Part shown: positions 43,038-53,999 of the stretch, piece after piece
Position numbering within the stretch: position 1 is the first letter of the stretch
Layout: every line of letters begins with the position of its first letter
Assembly: GCA_914767715.1 (NCBI GenBank)
Contig: OU612071.1
Coordinates: forward strand, 22,443,681-22,503,680
Length of the DNA stretch: 60,000 nt
From: Membranipora membranacea
Lineage: Eukaryota > Bryozoa > Gymnolaemata > Cheilostomatida > Membraniporidae
Direction of reading: 5' to 3'
Made by a program: the position numbers and the translations under genes
The notes under the pieces: model-generated
Seen by the model: only the letters and a program-made list of their open reading frames with translations
Database searches by the model: none
Told to the model about the DNA's origin: nothing

Positions 43038-44423
43038 TCACTCTATAAGCTTGTAGTTTCTATTAAGAAAAACAAGCATGTTGACAACATCAGGTGCAAT
43101 GCGGTTGCGCTTTTTAGATATAATGTCACCTGTGGTGCTAAACACCCTCTCGGAAGCCACTGATGTGCCCTAAAGACACAGATGGGGTACTGCAAATTTA
43201 TACAGTAGGGGTAGCTGATGTGCATGAGACCTCTACCAATCCAATGGATTGTCTTTCAACGAACAGCCCTTCATGCGCTTATAGGTGGCCAGCTCAAGGC
43301 ATCACCATCACCATCACCATCACCAAGGCATCACCATCACCTGCTGTAACAGGGTTAAACTCAGGCAAAAGAGAAGACAGCAGGCATTGCTCACTCTTAG
43401 TGTTGTCATATTCAGGTTCTACTCGGACTGGTGTCAGGGGCTGCGCGTCAACCTGTAAGGAGGACATTACAGCGTTGTATGTTTTATCTCGTTGTTCTTG
43501 GGATATATGAGTTCAAGTCTTTGGTCCGAGGATCTGAGAAACTGCAAGCATCTAGTAGAGCTGTATCATTTATCTTCCATCTAATATAAAAAAATTTTAA
43601 GTTTGGTGTTGTTTTCATAATATCAGTGTGTAGGCAACTCCGAATTCCTGGATTTCATTTGATAAAGATTTCAACCGGAGAGGGTGGGAGATATCCCACC
43701 CTCCCTGTTCGAACTAAATCATTGTAAAATATCAAGAAAACAATGTGGTGTTTCATGTTTATCTTGTTTATGCTCAGTTCACTTGCAATGAAACGACTAT
43801 GACATGAAATAGAAGTGATCACCTTTGATCATTAGCAAAATCAACTGAAGATACATTACTCACCGAGCTTCCAGGTCATGATATAGTGCTGCCTTGGCCT
43901 GATGAAGTGCTGCTGGTTCTCCAGTTGTCGGCTTGCTAGCAACCAAGAGCTTTCGAAGTAGGGGCTTGACTAGTGAAACTGTCACGTTAGTCTGACTGCT
44001 GAGCATGGTGGTTATATCCTTAAATGGTTTGAGCACTTCAATAAATCTCCCCAGAAGATCCAGATCCAACTTACCATGATGACGCAACTGGTCATTGGCC
44101 TAAGAAAAAAATTTAATCAAACGATTACAATTCTGGTGGTGATGGTGACAACTCAGCGAGTATAATGGAATGCCATTGCCAATGTAACCCAGCAGTGTCG
44201 ACTACATGAAAAGTTTGGTATATCCGCATGCTCTCTTTGCTATCAATTTGTATACAAATATGGCAGTTGAAAAAAGATTAAGTCTAGTGCTACCAACCTT
44301 TAGCTGTGATAGAGTAGTATAAACTGCTGTGTCTATCTTTATGTATCTGACGACCATATCATAAGTTGAGTTCCATCTCGTAGAGACATCAATAATGACT
44401 CTGAGTCCCTTCTCATTTGATTG
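43038..44423 (-). pseudogene. hAT (ZBED-type) transposase, C-terminal half
   Basis: Exon 44298-44423 (42 codons, acceptor TTTGCAG, donor GTTGGT) has DVSTRWNSTYDMVVRY, the catalytic-core motif of ZBED-like hAT proteins. Exon 43864-44099 (acceptor TTTCTTAG, donor GTGAGT) has LLGRFIEVLKPFKDITTML and NVTVSLVKPLL. The last exon (about 43480 down to the stop at 43038) ends with GTSVASERVFSTTGDIISKK and RIAPDVVNMLVFLNRNYK, the hAT dimerisation domain. A TAG lies directly before GTSVASERVF at 43176-43178, in a place where relatives read through; it either kills the copy or is a splice acceptor (GTCTTTAG). A run of ATCACC units near 43298-43340 lies in this exon. Other signs are of good preservation. 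Confidence 0.75.
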
Positions 44424-44990
44424 CTGCAAAGTGAGGATATAGATATACACATCATAGATTCAACTGGTAATGACGATACACGTGATAGCTCTTACCTGAT
44501 CGATGCATGACTGTTTGCCAGTAGGTTATATCAGGACATTGTTTTTTTAACATTATTATCTATAATAAAGTTAGCTAATGTTTACACCCCAAGGGAACAC
44601 TATAACTGTGATACCTAGCCCCAAAAACAAAATATATGTTGGTACGGTTACAATGCGCAGGCTGCTGGTAGTGACTATCACCGGCTGAGTTTTGAAATAA
44701 TTTTGTTCATTAGTGCTAGATACTCACACTGAAAGCTGTTTGTCTGTATAAAGGACTTCAGTGTGCAGTCTGAGCTTAGGCTACACTTCAGAAAGAAACA
44801 CATAGTGCCCAAGATCCAGCCTATCAGGAAGTAGCTGATAGAAATCGCCGCTCAGTACAAGCCACATTTTGGCAATGATAATGCATAGTTAACCTTTGTG
44901 ATTTGATATATTAAGTTAACATCATCACCAAGTTTAGCACTCAGCATTCCAATCTCGTCAATGGATTTTGTCTCACTAAGATGTAAAATA

Positions 44991-45188
44991 TAGATGTCAA
45001 ACAAAGTGAAAAAGTCACTGTCCTCACAATCATTTTACTAGTCAGTCAGAAATGCAAGTTAAATGAGATATTTGTTAGTTGCATATCCTTTGTAACCGAT
45101 TGGGGTGTAAAATAGTTATGATAGGCATTTCTGACTGACTAGTAAAATGATAGTGAGGGTACTGTTTCACTTTGTCCATTCAAATCTA
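44991..45188. repeat. Foldback repeat FB5
   Basis: Left arm (44991-45057) contains CAAAGTGAAA and CATTTTACTAGTCAGTCAGA; right arm (45124-45188) holds their reverse complements. Core pairing of TTTTACTAGTCAGTCAGAAATGC is perfect, and outer parts pair with some changes. The loop is about 65 bases. No frame. No TTAA at the edges. Confidence 0.75.
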
Positions 45189-45734
45189 CTACAGTTCCTA
45201 AACTAAGAGTCGACCAAAACGTCAATAGGAAAAATTCAGCATCAAAATTCAATGTAATCAGGTCCACTTTGTTGCACAGTCACCATGGCAATGGTTCCGC
45301 AAGACTTGTATCTCTGAGCCAAGCTGCAAGCATTGTGACACTGAATGGAGGTATGGTGGAGGTACAGCGTTTCGAAAGTCACAATTTGTAAAAGTTTATT
45401 CAATGTTGTTCTTGAGCCTTTTCTTGATTCAGGGTAAGCATGCTATCTAATGTATTTATCTCCATATTACGCAACTCCATGACATAGTTGTCCGACCCTG
45501 ATAAGTGAGGAGATAACTTTGTTTTAATCTGTTCTTTCGCAATAAAATATGTGAAAGACTACATTCCATGGTTTTTCCTCAATCGTTGTAGCTGTCTGAT
45601 CTATTATAACGATAGTATCTGAGTGATATTGTACTGTACACAACCATACATACCATAGCTGGTGAGAGGAAGAGGCCACAATGTGTCAAATGATAGTCTG
45701 TTGTCACAAGCAAGGACTAAATCCGAATGATTGA

Positions 45735-46255
45735 CCCTACCTACCTGTCGGCAGTGCTAAGCTTCTAGGCGTTGTGCTTGACTCTCAAATATCCTTCCCT
45801 GAACATGTCACCTCCATCAAGAAAGTAGCCAACAAGAAAATCCACGGCTTACTGATATTAAAACAATCAGGGGTGGATGAAGAATCTCTCAATCATATGG
45901 ACGAAAGCCAAATTATAGCGGCAATATGTCATGCGCCACCTGCCTGGTACCCCTACACTACTGACCAGCAGAGAGCAGAACTGAAAAAAGTCAAAAACTA
46001 GCACTTAGGGTTATCTACAATAATCATGAACATTACAACGATCGACTGGCAGCCGCTAATATCAACACCCTGTCAGAGGCCCTTAGCATGAACTTCCATG
46101 CCTATGCAAATCGGCTCAAGAACGATCAAGAGCACTAGCTTAGGCATCGACTCACACAAAAGCCATCCACCAGGCCGATCCGTTCAACTTCATCCAACTT
46201 TTATATTAAAAGATCCCGCACTGTTAAGCGAGGAAGATTGATACTTGCAAACCCA
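45735..46255 (+). pseudogene. LINE E: 5'-truncated LINE, RT C-terminal part
   Basis: The plus strand reads AKLLGVVLDSQISFPEHVTS, then KKIHGLLILKQSGVDEESL, CHAPPAWYPYTTDQQRAEL, and after a shift near 46000 ALRVIYNNHEHYNDR and INTLSEALSMNFHAYANRL, ending about 46255 with RGRLILANPKYI. This is the region after the RT palm in CR1/Jockey-like LINEs (LGVxLDxxLSFxxHV ... WxPYxTxxQ). Upstream RT motifs are missing, as expected from 5' truncation during target-primed reverse transcription. It is the first recognisable plus-strand transposon fragment in the window. Confidence 0.75.
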
Positions 46256-46259
46256 AAGT

Positions 46260-47460
46260 ATATTTAGTTGAAACTAATTTATTTTTTGTTATATGATTAT
46301 CATTACTGTTTGCTACATCCAAGGGGTTTTTATTTTTCATTTTAGAAGCCTGCACTCTTTTTATCTGTAAATATCTCTGGAGAGACAGTATTAAATTAAA
46401 CAAACAAACAAGCTGAGAAAAAAGTTCCAACAACTGTGGTGGCTAAACCCTTCTTTCCTCTTCCCGTTTGATATTCATGATATCTCTCTTGTGTAATCGA
46501 TTTTGATGTTACGTCAGGGCGCTTGTCATAACACAATATTTTCTCCAATCGGGTGAAACATAACTGTTTTTGTTCTCTGAAATGTATTGACATTGTGGTT
46601 ACAGATTGGCATGACCGTAGAAAGATCGTATAGTCAGAACGATATTTATTAAAATGCTGAATTAGCGTTGACGTCTGGAAACAATCCTTCTTCTCTCCAG
46701 CTCATTTACAAATGAGACTCTTTGCTTTAGATGCCTGTCTACTAGCACCCAAACGCTATGATGGTCACTTATCCTTTGGAATGAATTTCTTCTGTCAAAT
46801 TCAGTAAAGTGCTATGTCTAAGTCTCTTTCCTGAAAATCCATTTGGATAATCTTATTATTATGTACATACAAGCCCTAAAGGAGTCTAGTATTCCCCGCT
46901 GGAAAAGATGGCCGTTTTTCAATTGCGTGAAATAGCTGAGGATATCTGCAGACAGGTTGAATTTTCTCATCCTCTTACAACATCAGCTAGCCAAGAAAGC
47001 GATAGCTTCCAAAATGTCAACCCTAAAATAGCAAAACTAATCTTAGGCTTTTTTTTCACTAATAAGAAACAAGCCTCTAAAAAGAAACAAGCCTAATCTT
47101 AGGCTTGTTGGCATCTTCCTACGAAAAACACAGAAGGCATTGACTGTCCATTTCTTGATCCAGTTCTACTCATAGTAGTCTAACAGCCTTAGACCTTGCT
47201 ATGGTCTACACTCTACAGTGTAAAATCAAGGCAATTTATTTTTTTTACCTGTGTAGTGTTCGTCAGAGAGAATTAATTATGATCTAGCTGTAGCCGCATC
47301 TTGTCAATTAATCAGTCGCTTCATCCTATGTCGTAATAGACCTTCTTTGCTGATAATCCATTATCTAAGCATTAATGGTTTGAAATGAATGTTTTTATGA
47401 GTAAATGTTCCTATTTAACTTTTTCGTACCAGATAGCGGATTGGTAAGAAGACGATCTTA
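46260..47460. other. No gene recognised
   Basis: AT-rich spacer. A short direct repeat, AAACAAGCCTAATCTTAGGC-like, occurs near 47030-47105. No other structure seen. Confidence 0.35.
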
Positions 47461-47462
47461 TA

Positions 47463-48190
47463 GCAGCATACCTGGTATATCTGAAGTTAAATCTGACAAA
47501 TAATCTCAGCTCATCATGACGCCCAGGCAATAAATTATGATGTGGCTGATAGCAAATTGTTCATTACCGAATATGAAGGTTACATTACATAAAAAAACCT
47601 TAATCCTACGTAGTGAGAAAAATTACCATTGGCACAAACCCACATCGGTCACACCCAGTCATTGACGGAGCTAAACTTTGGAACAGCAAAAGATTTTGGG
47701 AAGCTTGATGTCGAATTTTTATCAATGAGTTCAGACTTTTCACACAAGCTTCGGGTTTAGTGGTGTGTACCTCTGACACTGCAAACTCTCTCTGATAATA
47801 GTATCACTCGCCAAAGAACCTGAGGATAATAAAATCCCATCCAAAGCAAAAGATTTATTGATGGGTGGGTGTCAGAGTTAGTGAGCAATATAATTTTAAA
47901 TATGAGCCTTTCAGTTATATCTCACAGATAATCTTGATCACCCAGTGCTTGGTGTGGGCATCGGGTGATATTTATAGTTCAAATTGCGATCTTTGTCTGG
48001 TGACCTTTTATTCAATGCTAATCAGCTCGCCGCTCAATTTTCCGCCAAACATTAACTATAACAATAAATTGCCTCAATGCCATGGTTAAGCTGATTGAGG
48101 CCAGATGTACTGGAATAATACCTACCTACTGAAGCCACATGTTGAAAAAGTGTAAACTAAGCCAGCTTTGTATTGCCGTGTTAGGCAAGC
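47463..48190. repeat. Segmental direct duplication, copy 1
   Basis: A non-coding segment of about 730 bp whose motifs recur in the same order at 48533-49450. Shared blocks include TAAATTATGATG/TTAATTATGATG, GGTGTGTAC(C/T)TCTG(A/T)CACTGCAA, GGGTGGGT, AGTGAGCAATATAATTTTAA-like and GTGTAAA(A)CTAAGCCA. Divergence is considerable, so the duplication is old. Confidence 0.7.
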
Positions 48191-48429
48191 TGCCTGTATT
48201 TAGCGACATTGCTGAATGGCGAAACTGTCGTACTTTCCATTGATGCATCCCATTTTCACCACTTTGGATTTCAAGTTGCCAGCTATATGTCTTTATGGGA
48301 ACCACTACAAACTAACTCTAATTTGATCTTGCATTCACTAACTGTCTGTATGTCAAATGAGTTGTCCGCTCCCAAATTGAATGAAGAGCGCATACAATTT
48401 CCATGATGACAGCACTTAAAGAAAGATTA

Positions 48430-48458
48430 GCTGCGGCCGGGATTTGAACCCGCATTAA
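48430..48458 (-). other. tRNA-like B-box fragment
   Basis: The minus strand reads GCGGGTTCAAATCCCGGCC, which holds the B box GGTTCAAATCC and a near T-arm. No matching anticodon or acceptor arm lies upstream, so this is not a tRNA gene. It could be the relic of a tRNA-derived SINE or chance. It lies between the two copies of the segmental duplication. Confidence 0.35.
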
Positions 48459-48532
48459 AGACTTCAAATTGATGTCACATCGACAATTGGAAACATGGAA
48501 GCAGAATTTTAGCAGCAGACATAATCTAATCG

Positions 48533-49450
48533 GAGCATACCATGTAAATCAGTTCTAAAATCTTATTAATCATGTCAGCTTATCACGATGCCCTGGGAAT
48601 TAATTATGATGTATCTGATAGCATCTTGTTGATCATTACCGGAAATTAACTTACATTCTTACTAAATCTGTAATCCTACAGGTAGTGGGAAAAATTACCG
48701 TCGAAACAAGCATCTCTTGATGCAATCGGTGACAGGAGGAGCTTAGCTTTAGAAGAGTGAAGAGTTTGGGGAAGGTTTATTTCACCACCCATTAGACATA
48801 GGTGTAGATTACAATATTGTACCTAGGCTCATTGTGAGACACTAGCAATAGCATTTAAACTTTTGAGTAGGGCCTAGTGACTGAGGTTAAACCTTGACTA
48901 ATAAGCTCAGATCTTTTACACAAGCTTTAGATACAGTGGTGTGTACTTCTGTCACTGCAATCTGTCTGTGATGAAAATGGTGCATATGAGTGACACTGGT
49001 AATTCATCACATCTTGTGGGTTTTGTGTCAAAACTTGCCGGATAAATTTCAGTACGGAGAGGATAAACAAGCTTCAAAATATTTCTGATGCTCACAAATC
49101 TCACCATGGTGCAAATATTTTAAGTGATAAACTTTCCAAATGGGACTAGCAAAATCTTTTGTAAATTATCTTTGATCTGACAGACAGCAATTTTTCCTTG
49201 TATTACTATGTTAAAGCTCCCCCCCCCGCGGCACAGATTGAGTGCTTAGACTAGAGGGCTATTAAAACTGCACCTGAACTGTAAGATTCTTCCATGGGTG
49301 GGTACCAAAATTAGTAAACAATTTAGCTATAAATATGAGCTTGAATTACTTGTAATTGACGTGGCTAAGCGGGATATAATACTTACCTGTTCCCTCATGA
49401 TTAAAGAGTGTAAAACTAAGCCAATTATTAACTTCCGTGCTAGACATGAT
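48533..49450. repeat. Segmental direct duplication, copy 2
   Basis: Second copy of the segment at 47463-48190, longer because of added sequence near 48790-48890 and 49010-49250. A C run with CGCGG lies at 49218-49230. No coding frame seen. Confidence 0.7.
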
Positions 49451-49489
49451 CTTAATCTTTAGAAGCCTCCGAATGTATTAAAGCATGCT

Positions 49490-49996
49490 TTAAGACTTAG
49501 TTTGAGGCTGCTATTCTGTATCACATCTTTTTCTCCATAGTTTATTCTATCATCATCATCATCATGTGAGCGATTTCCAGCTTTAAAATCCAAATATTGA
49601 GGAAGTTATGGCCTCTCAAACTTCCAAGGTGACGGCAGTCAATCGGCAGTAAGAGTCAGCTGGGACAACGTGTGGGACGTCACGATGTGTCATACTTATT
49701 ATAATATACTAATAGATGGGACGATGATCAGGGATGTAAAGGGTCTAGAACCGAGTTCCAAATTGCCATGTAGGCAACGATGTTTAATAACTCATAATAA
49801 GTATGACGCTGTTTTGACGTCCCACACAGTGTGCCTGCTGACTCCAAATGCCAAGTGAAGGTGATCACCCCGGAAGTTTAAAAGGCCATAACTTCCTCAC
49901 TATTTGGATTCTAAAGCAGGAAATGGCTAACATGATAGAGTAAAATATGGAGAATAATATATGATACAAAATAGGAGCCTCAAACTACGTCTTTAA
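49490..49996. mobile_element. TTAA-flanked foldback MITE FB6
   Basis: Arms of about 200 bp: the left (from TTAA at 49490) has TAGTTTGAGGCTGCTATTCT, CCAGCTTTAAAATCCAAATA and GAGGAAGTTATGGCC; the right arm to TTAA at 49993-49996 has their near complements. An inner pair, GTGTGGGACGTCA with TGACGTCCCACAC, is perfect, as is CATACTTATTAT with ATAATAAGTATG. The loop is about 90 bases. No coding frame. TTAA at both edges suggests a Kolobok- or piggyBac-type element; the alignment at the edges is off by one base. Confidence 0.75.
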
Positions 49997-49999
49997 TGA

Positions 50000-52530
50000 G
50001 AGTCCTGTTTGATTAACATTGATGTTACCTATCTTTGCTATCTGGGATTTGAGGGACAATTTAATTTTCACATGAAAGAGCTGCAGGAAAGAATCACTCA
50101 CAGCAAATTTCCCTATCACAAATATGCTCTGTGCAAATCGCTCTTGTGACATTCGGCTCTAAGTGTTTCGGTATTTTTGTTAAAGCCATGCTGCTTTAAT
50201 TGTAACTATAGTGTTGAAAAGGGTAGAAGGCCTATATTGTAAAATTTGGTTCAAGCACACATGAAGGGGCGCGTATTAGTGGGCTATACAGATGCACAGG
50301 CACACTCAGCAGTTACACTGGTCAACTTGTAGAGTTTACATTTACAATTACCTCCAGTGGAACCCACAATTCCAGAAACACCCATCACCTGGCAATCACG
50401 TACCAAGCGCGCAAAAATATTGCTCAATCTCACCATCCCCATAAAACAGAGTGTTGATGGCGCTTATTAGCAACATCGCTTTTAACTACTTGGTGTTGTG
50501 TTGTTTCATCCCAAGGCAAATTCCATTCCATAATCGCGACATTATGATACTTGTATCATGATAGCGGATAAGCATGGATGAAGCTTAGCAGATTGATAAA
50601 GTAGGTAATAAAGAGGAGATCATGTGTTTATGCTCATTAATCGTACCAGCAGGGTTGATAAAATATCTCTAGACGCTGCTACCGAAATGAGCAATACCTA
50701 GACTAGACTTAGGAAAATAAATTTCTATACAAACTGCTGCAGGGACTGATATAAATATAGATCATGAAAGAGGGAAAAGACATTTTAATCTGAGAACAGA
50801 CTTTTTAGTTTTGTTAGGATACAAGACACTGTTATTGAATGTTTTTTCTTGGTTTATTTTTGGTGCGTCCATAGAGCACATAAATCAAGGATTTTGGTGA
50901 AAGATTCAACTCAGAGTGCTTTCCAGGTGATCATAAGGTGTTGCTCATCTTAGGGAGACCAAGATGCAAAACCCCACGATTAATTCTGTAGTCGATCTGG
51001 ACGAAATCTGAGGGTGATTATCATTTTTCAAGATGTCCAGCTTTGACTCAGAGCGGTCGACCCCTTTCTTACTATACCACAATTTCTGATACAGCCACGA
51101 CTCTGCTGTATCTTTATTAGAGCTCAGACCTCACACCGTTGAGCCCTCTTCTCTTCATGAATATAATCATTTACAATGATGTTAATAGTAGAAACTTGTT
51201 TGTCCATAGTTCTGCAATCTCACAGTCCCTGGTATTTGCATTGCAAGGGAACCGCAACCTTTTATTACTAAAAGGTGATCCGAGGCTATGGACTCATTTC
51301 CTTTCTTTAATTCTCTTTTCTTTACTAAATATACTCTTAGAAATACATCAGAATTCATAGGTGTGCATGTTAACACAAAAGGTCAAAAAATTTCAAATAA
51401 TTATCAAATTAGAAGCTTTGAGTTTCAGTTTTGGGAGGTACTCTCAGCAACCAACACTGCGGATTGCGTACTCTAGTCTTGTGTTATACACAGCAAGTTC
51501 ATCTCACCAACACTGCGGATCGCGTACCCTAGTAAAGTGTTATACACTGCAAGTTAATATCAGACTTACACTTATCGATAAAAACAAGGTTCATCAAAAT
51601 CTTGATTCATTAGCTTGTCGCAATTATGGGCTACCATGGCTATATAGTCACAGAACCATCAAAATGAATTTTACGTCTACACACCAAATTCTGATATGAC
51701 ACATTTTCCTAGCTGATACTCAGTGGTTTTGCTAGCCTTTTGTAGCATTGGGTTAACTGTATCTAAGTTGGGTCTTGTGTGGTCTTTTTTGCTAGGAGTG
51801 ATACAAGCAGGAGTAAAAACATAACATATAAACATAAATTATTGTGTGCGTATTATCTCCGTACAAAATTATCTTGGGATCCTACAGAAGTGATCGCCCC
51901 ATGTGAAATAAGAGAATAACTCCTAATAGATGTTTAGAAAAAAACCTTCAGTGAAATGATTGGGCATACGGCAACGCAGAGTACCAGCTGTAGTAAAATA
52001 TATTCCTGAAATGTGACAACTACAGTCATTGGACTGAACATTTAATTGATAAATTGTCTATCACAAACGAGAAATGTTAGCAAATCCTGATTTAAGTTCA
52101 GTGACAGCAGAAACCAGTAAATAAAATCACAGTTTCCACCTATGGAGATTTTAAAATACTTCAACAGGAGCTAGAAAACTCAAAGCACCATAACCATTAG
52201 CAAGAAACATAAGAAATCCAGAAAAATCTGGCATACAGCAAAGTATGCCTTGTTTCAAATTAAACAGTTCTGAATACAATGCCTTCCATCCATTATTTTA
52301 TCATTCACCTTTATGAGGTTGATCTTGACTGTTATGCCAATTCATGATAATTGGCCAAATAAATTTGACAGCACCTATGACTCAGGTCAGATAGAAGTGT
52401 TGATTATTCAAACTAACCGGCTATCTTGGAGTGGAGATTTGAAGCCCATACTCAAAATGTAATTTGTAAAGAAAATCAAAGGATATATATAGTTAAAAAC
52501 TTTCTGTATCTAAGTATCTAAGTACTAAGC
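50000..52530. other. No gene recognised
   Basis: AT-rich spacer. Contains a 56-bp tandem duplication (51451-51562). No frame with family similarity. Confidence 0.4.
51451..51562. repeat. 56-bp tandem duplication
   Basis: Two adjoining copies begin CCAACACTGCGGAT at 51451 and 51507. They share GCGTAC(T/C)CTAGT and GTGTTATACAC and differ at about nine sites. Confidence 0.85.
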
Positions 52531-52541
52531 CACTATCGTGC

Positions 52542-52817
52542 ATGCTGCAAAGTTTTATTGTGTCAATATCAATGTCCTCTCTTCCAGTCTTCCACCGCTC
52601 CATTTACCTATGTGATAAGAAGGACATGCGTAAGATTTTTAGATGCATCCTCGCTAGGACTAGAACCGGATCATTATCTAGACTAGACCTAGTTGACAAT
52701 CACACTAAGAATCGAGTTATGCAGATAAACACAGCAAATAAACACTTCATACAGGATTACCTAGAACAATGCCCCACAGGTCGGCTCAGATACACTAAAT
52801 ACCGAATGGTCTGGTGA
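52542..52817 (+). pseudogene. LINE G: possible C-terminal tail of a LINE RT
   Basis: A 91-codon plus-strand frame contains SSLPVFHRSIYLCDKKDM, KIFRCILARTRTGSLS and NHTKNRVMQINTANKHFIQD, then LEQCPTGRLRYTKYR. L2-type RT tails have the series LP-x-x-x-x-x-x-x-D, then I-x-x-x-N-HPL-x-x-x-[LF], then LPSGRR-[LF]-R-x-x-x-x-[KR]-x-[RW]. The likeness is moderate. No catalytic motif is included, consistent with 5' truncation. It ends about 35 bases before FB7. Confidence 0.5.
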
Positions 52818-52853
52818 AAAGACTGTTTTTTTAGGCACATGCGCACACTATAT

Positions 52854-53718
52854 TTAAGGTAGAGACACTGTGGTCAGCAAATATGGACTTTTTATGCACC
52901 GTTGGCAAGCTGCCGAGCTAGTGATCGGTAATAGCTCATCAAAAATATGATTTGATGACCTCGAGTAATTTTATTGGAGAAATAAGGCCCAAAAGGCTGT
53001 TTTTAGCAAAGTGGATGGCTGAGCTAAATTAATTGCTAGAAGTTTCAAAATAGGTTACATTTATTCTTAGAGACATAGTTCACCTCAATTTTTGGTTGAA
53101 AATAATAATTAATGCGCACAAAGTGGCTTTTCACGTCACATCATAATGCGTGTGGTTTTTTAAATTTGATGATTTAATGCAAAATTTAAGCCGCCATTTG
53201 AGACAGTTCGAATAAATATGAGCCAAATATTTTGCTGTTTTCCACTGAATTGATGTTAAATGACCCACACCCAAAATTTCAGTAGTATAACAAATGTATC
53301 AAGATCAGCATAGACCATCAAAGGTAGTTAAATAGCAATCCAGTGGAAAAAAGCAAACAAATTGGCTCTTGTTTTGTTTAACTGTCTCGGATCGGTGCTT
53401 AAAATTGCGCATTATATCATCAAATTTAAAAACCACACGCAATATGAAGCGACATTAAAAGCCACCTTGGGCTCATCAAATATTATTTCAACAAAAATTA
53501 AGGATGAACTATGTCGCGAAGAATAAATACAACCTGTGTTGAACTTCGCGCAGCCATCCACTCTGCTAAAATTAGCCTTTACGGCCTCATTTCTCCGATA
53601 AAATGACACAACATCATCCAATCATATTATTGATGAGCTATCAACGACCAGTAGCTCGGCAGCTTTCCAACGATGTATAGAAAGTCCATAATTGCTGACC
53701 CCTGTGTCTCTACCTTAA
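52854..53718. mobile_element. Long TTAA-flanked foldback element FB7 (865 bp)
   Basis: Two arms of about 400 bp pair along their length: the left begins TTAA GGTAGAGACAC (52854 on) and the right ends GTGTCTCTACC TTAA (53718). Further pairs are GGTCAGCAAATATGGACTTT, AAGCTGCCGAGCTA and GTGTGGTTTTTAAATTTGAT and their complements, with identity of perhaps three quarters. The loop, about 53268-53325, is only some 58 bases. There is no coding frame. TTAA at both edges and ends starting with GG fit Kolobok-type elements (5'-RR ends) better than piggyBac (CCC ends). A diverged copy of one arm is in FB3. Confidence 0.8.
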
Positions 53719-53848
53719 CCCCATTTTTGCATGCAAAGCAACCTCACTTTTTCTACCACCAGAGTGTACCAGCAACAGTTTTCTCGGAACGTTTATGGTT
53801 GGTGATAGTAATACCAAGTGAAACCTGTTACTCCTTTGTTATAGCCTA

Positions 53849-53876
53849 CAATCAATCAATCAATCAATCAATCATA
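53849..53876. repeat. CAAT tetranucleotide run
   Basis: About six units of CAAT (ATCAATCAATCAATC). Simple repeat just below the pseudo-exon at 53925-53995. Confidence 0.85.
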
Positions 53877-53924
53877 AATAGCTGTTAGCAGGTTAAAACT
53901 GTAATAGATATTTTCGGAGCTGAA

Positions 53925-53995
53925 AATATCCATTCTGCCCTTCAGTTTCACTGTTCAGATATACTGCTGCCAATATACATATTATCATCAACTTT
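53925..53995 (-). pseudogene. Broken copy of the signal-peptide exon of the Asn/Gly-rich gene
   Basis: On the minus strand, after an acceptor (TTTGGACAG) at 53996, the frame reads KLMIICILAAVYLNSETEGQ. This matches LMICFVGVVFLVSETKGQ in the exon at 58416-58492; the DNA shares CATTCTGCCCTT(C/T)AGTTTCACTG (plus strand). The place where the other copy has GTAAGTG lacks a donor here, and no first exon or repeat exon could be found around it. It is a duplicated exon that has lost its gene. Confidence 0.65.
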
Positions 53996-53999
53996 CTGT

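Larger units (their letters stand above)
42667..44440 (-). mobile_element. hAT transposon (ZBED-like), one candidate end
   Basis: The transposase gene at 43038-44423 is followed at 42667 by TAGTGATGGCAATTTG, close to the usual hAT end form CAGTGATGGGCAA. I could not find the matching inverted end or the 8-bp duplication above 44440, where the N-terminal BED finger would also be expected. The upper limit is therefore only the last recognised exon. Confidence 0.5.

Noticed and set aside
53849-53876. CAAT run as a LINE 3' tail
   Set aside because: Some LINEs end in short tandem repeats, but no LINE ORF end lies next to it.
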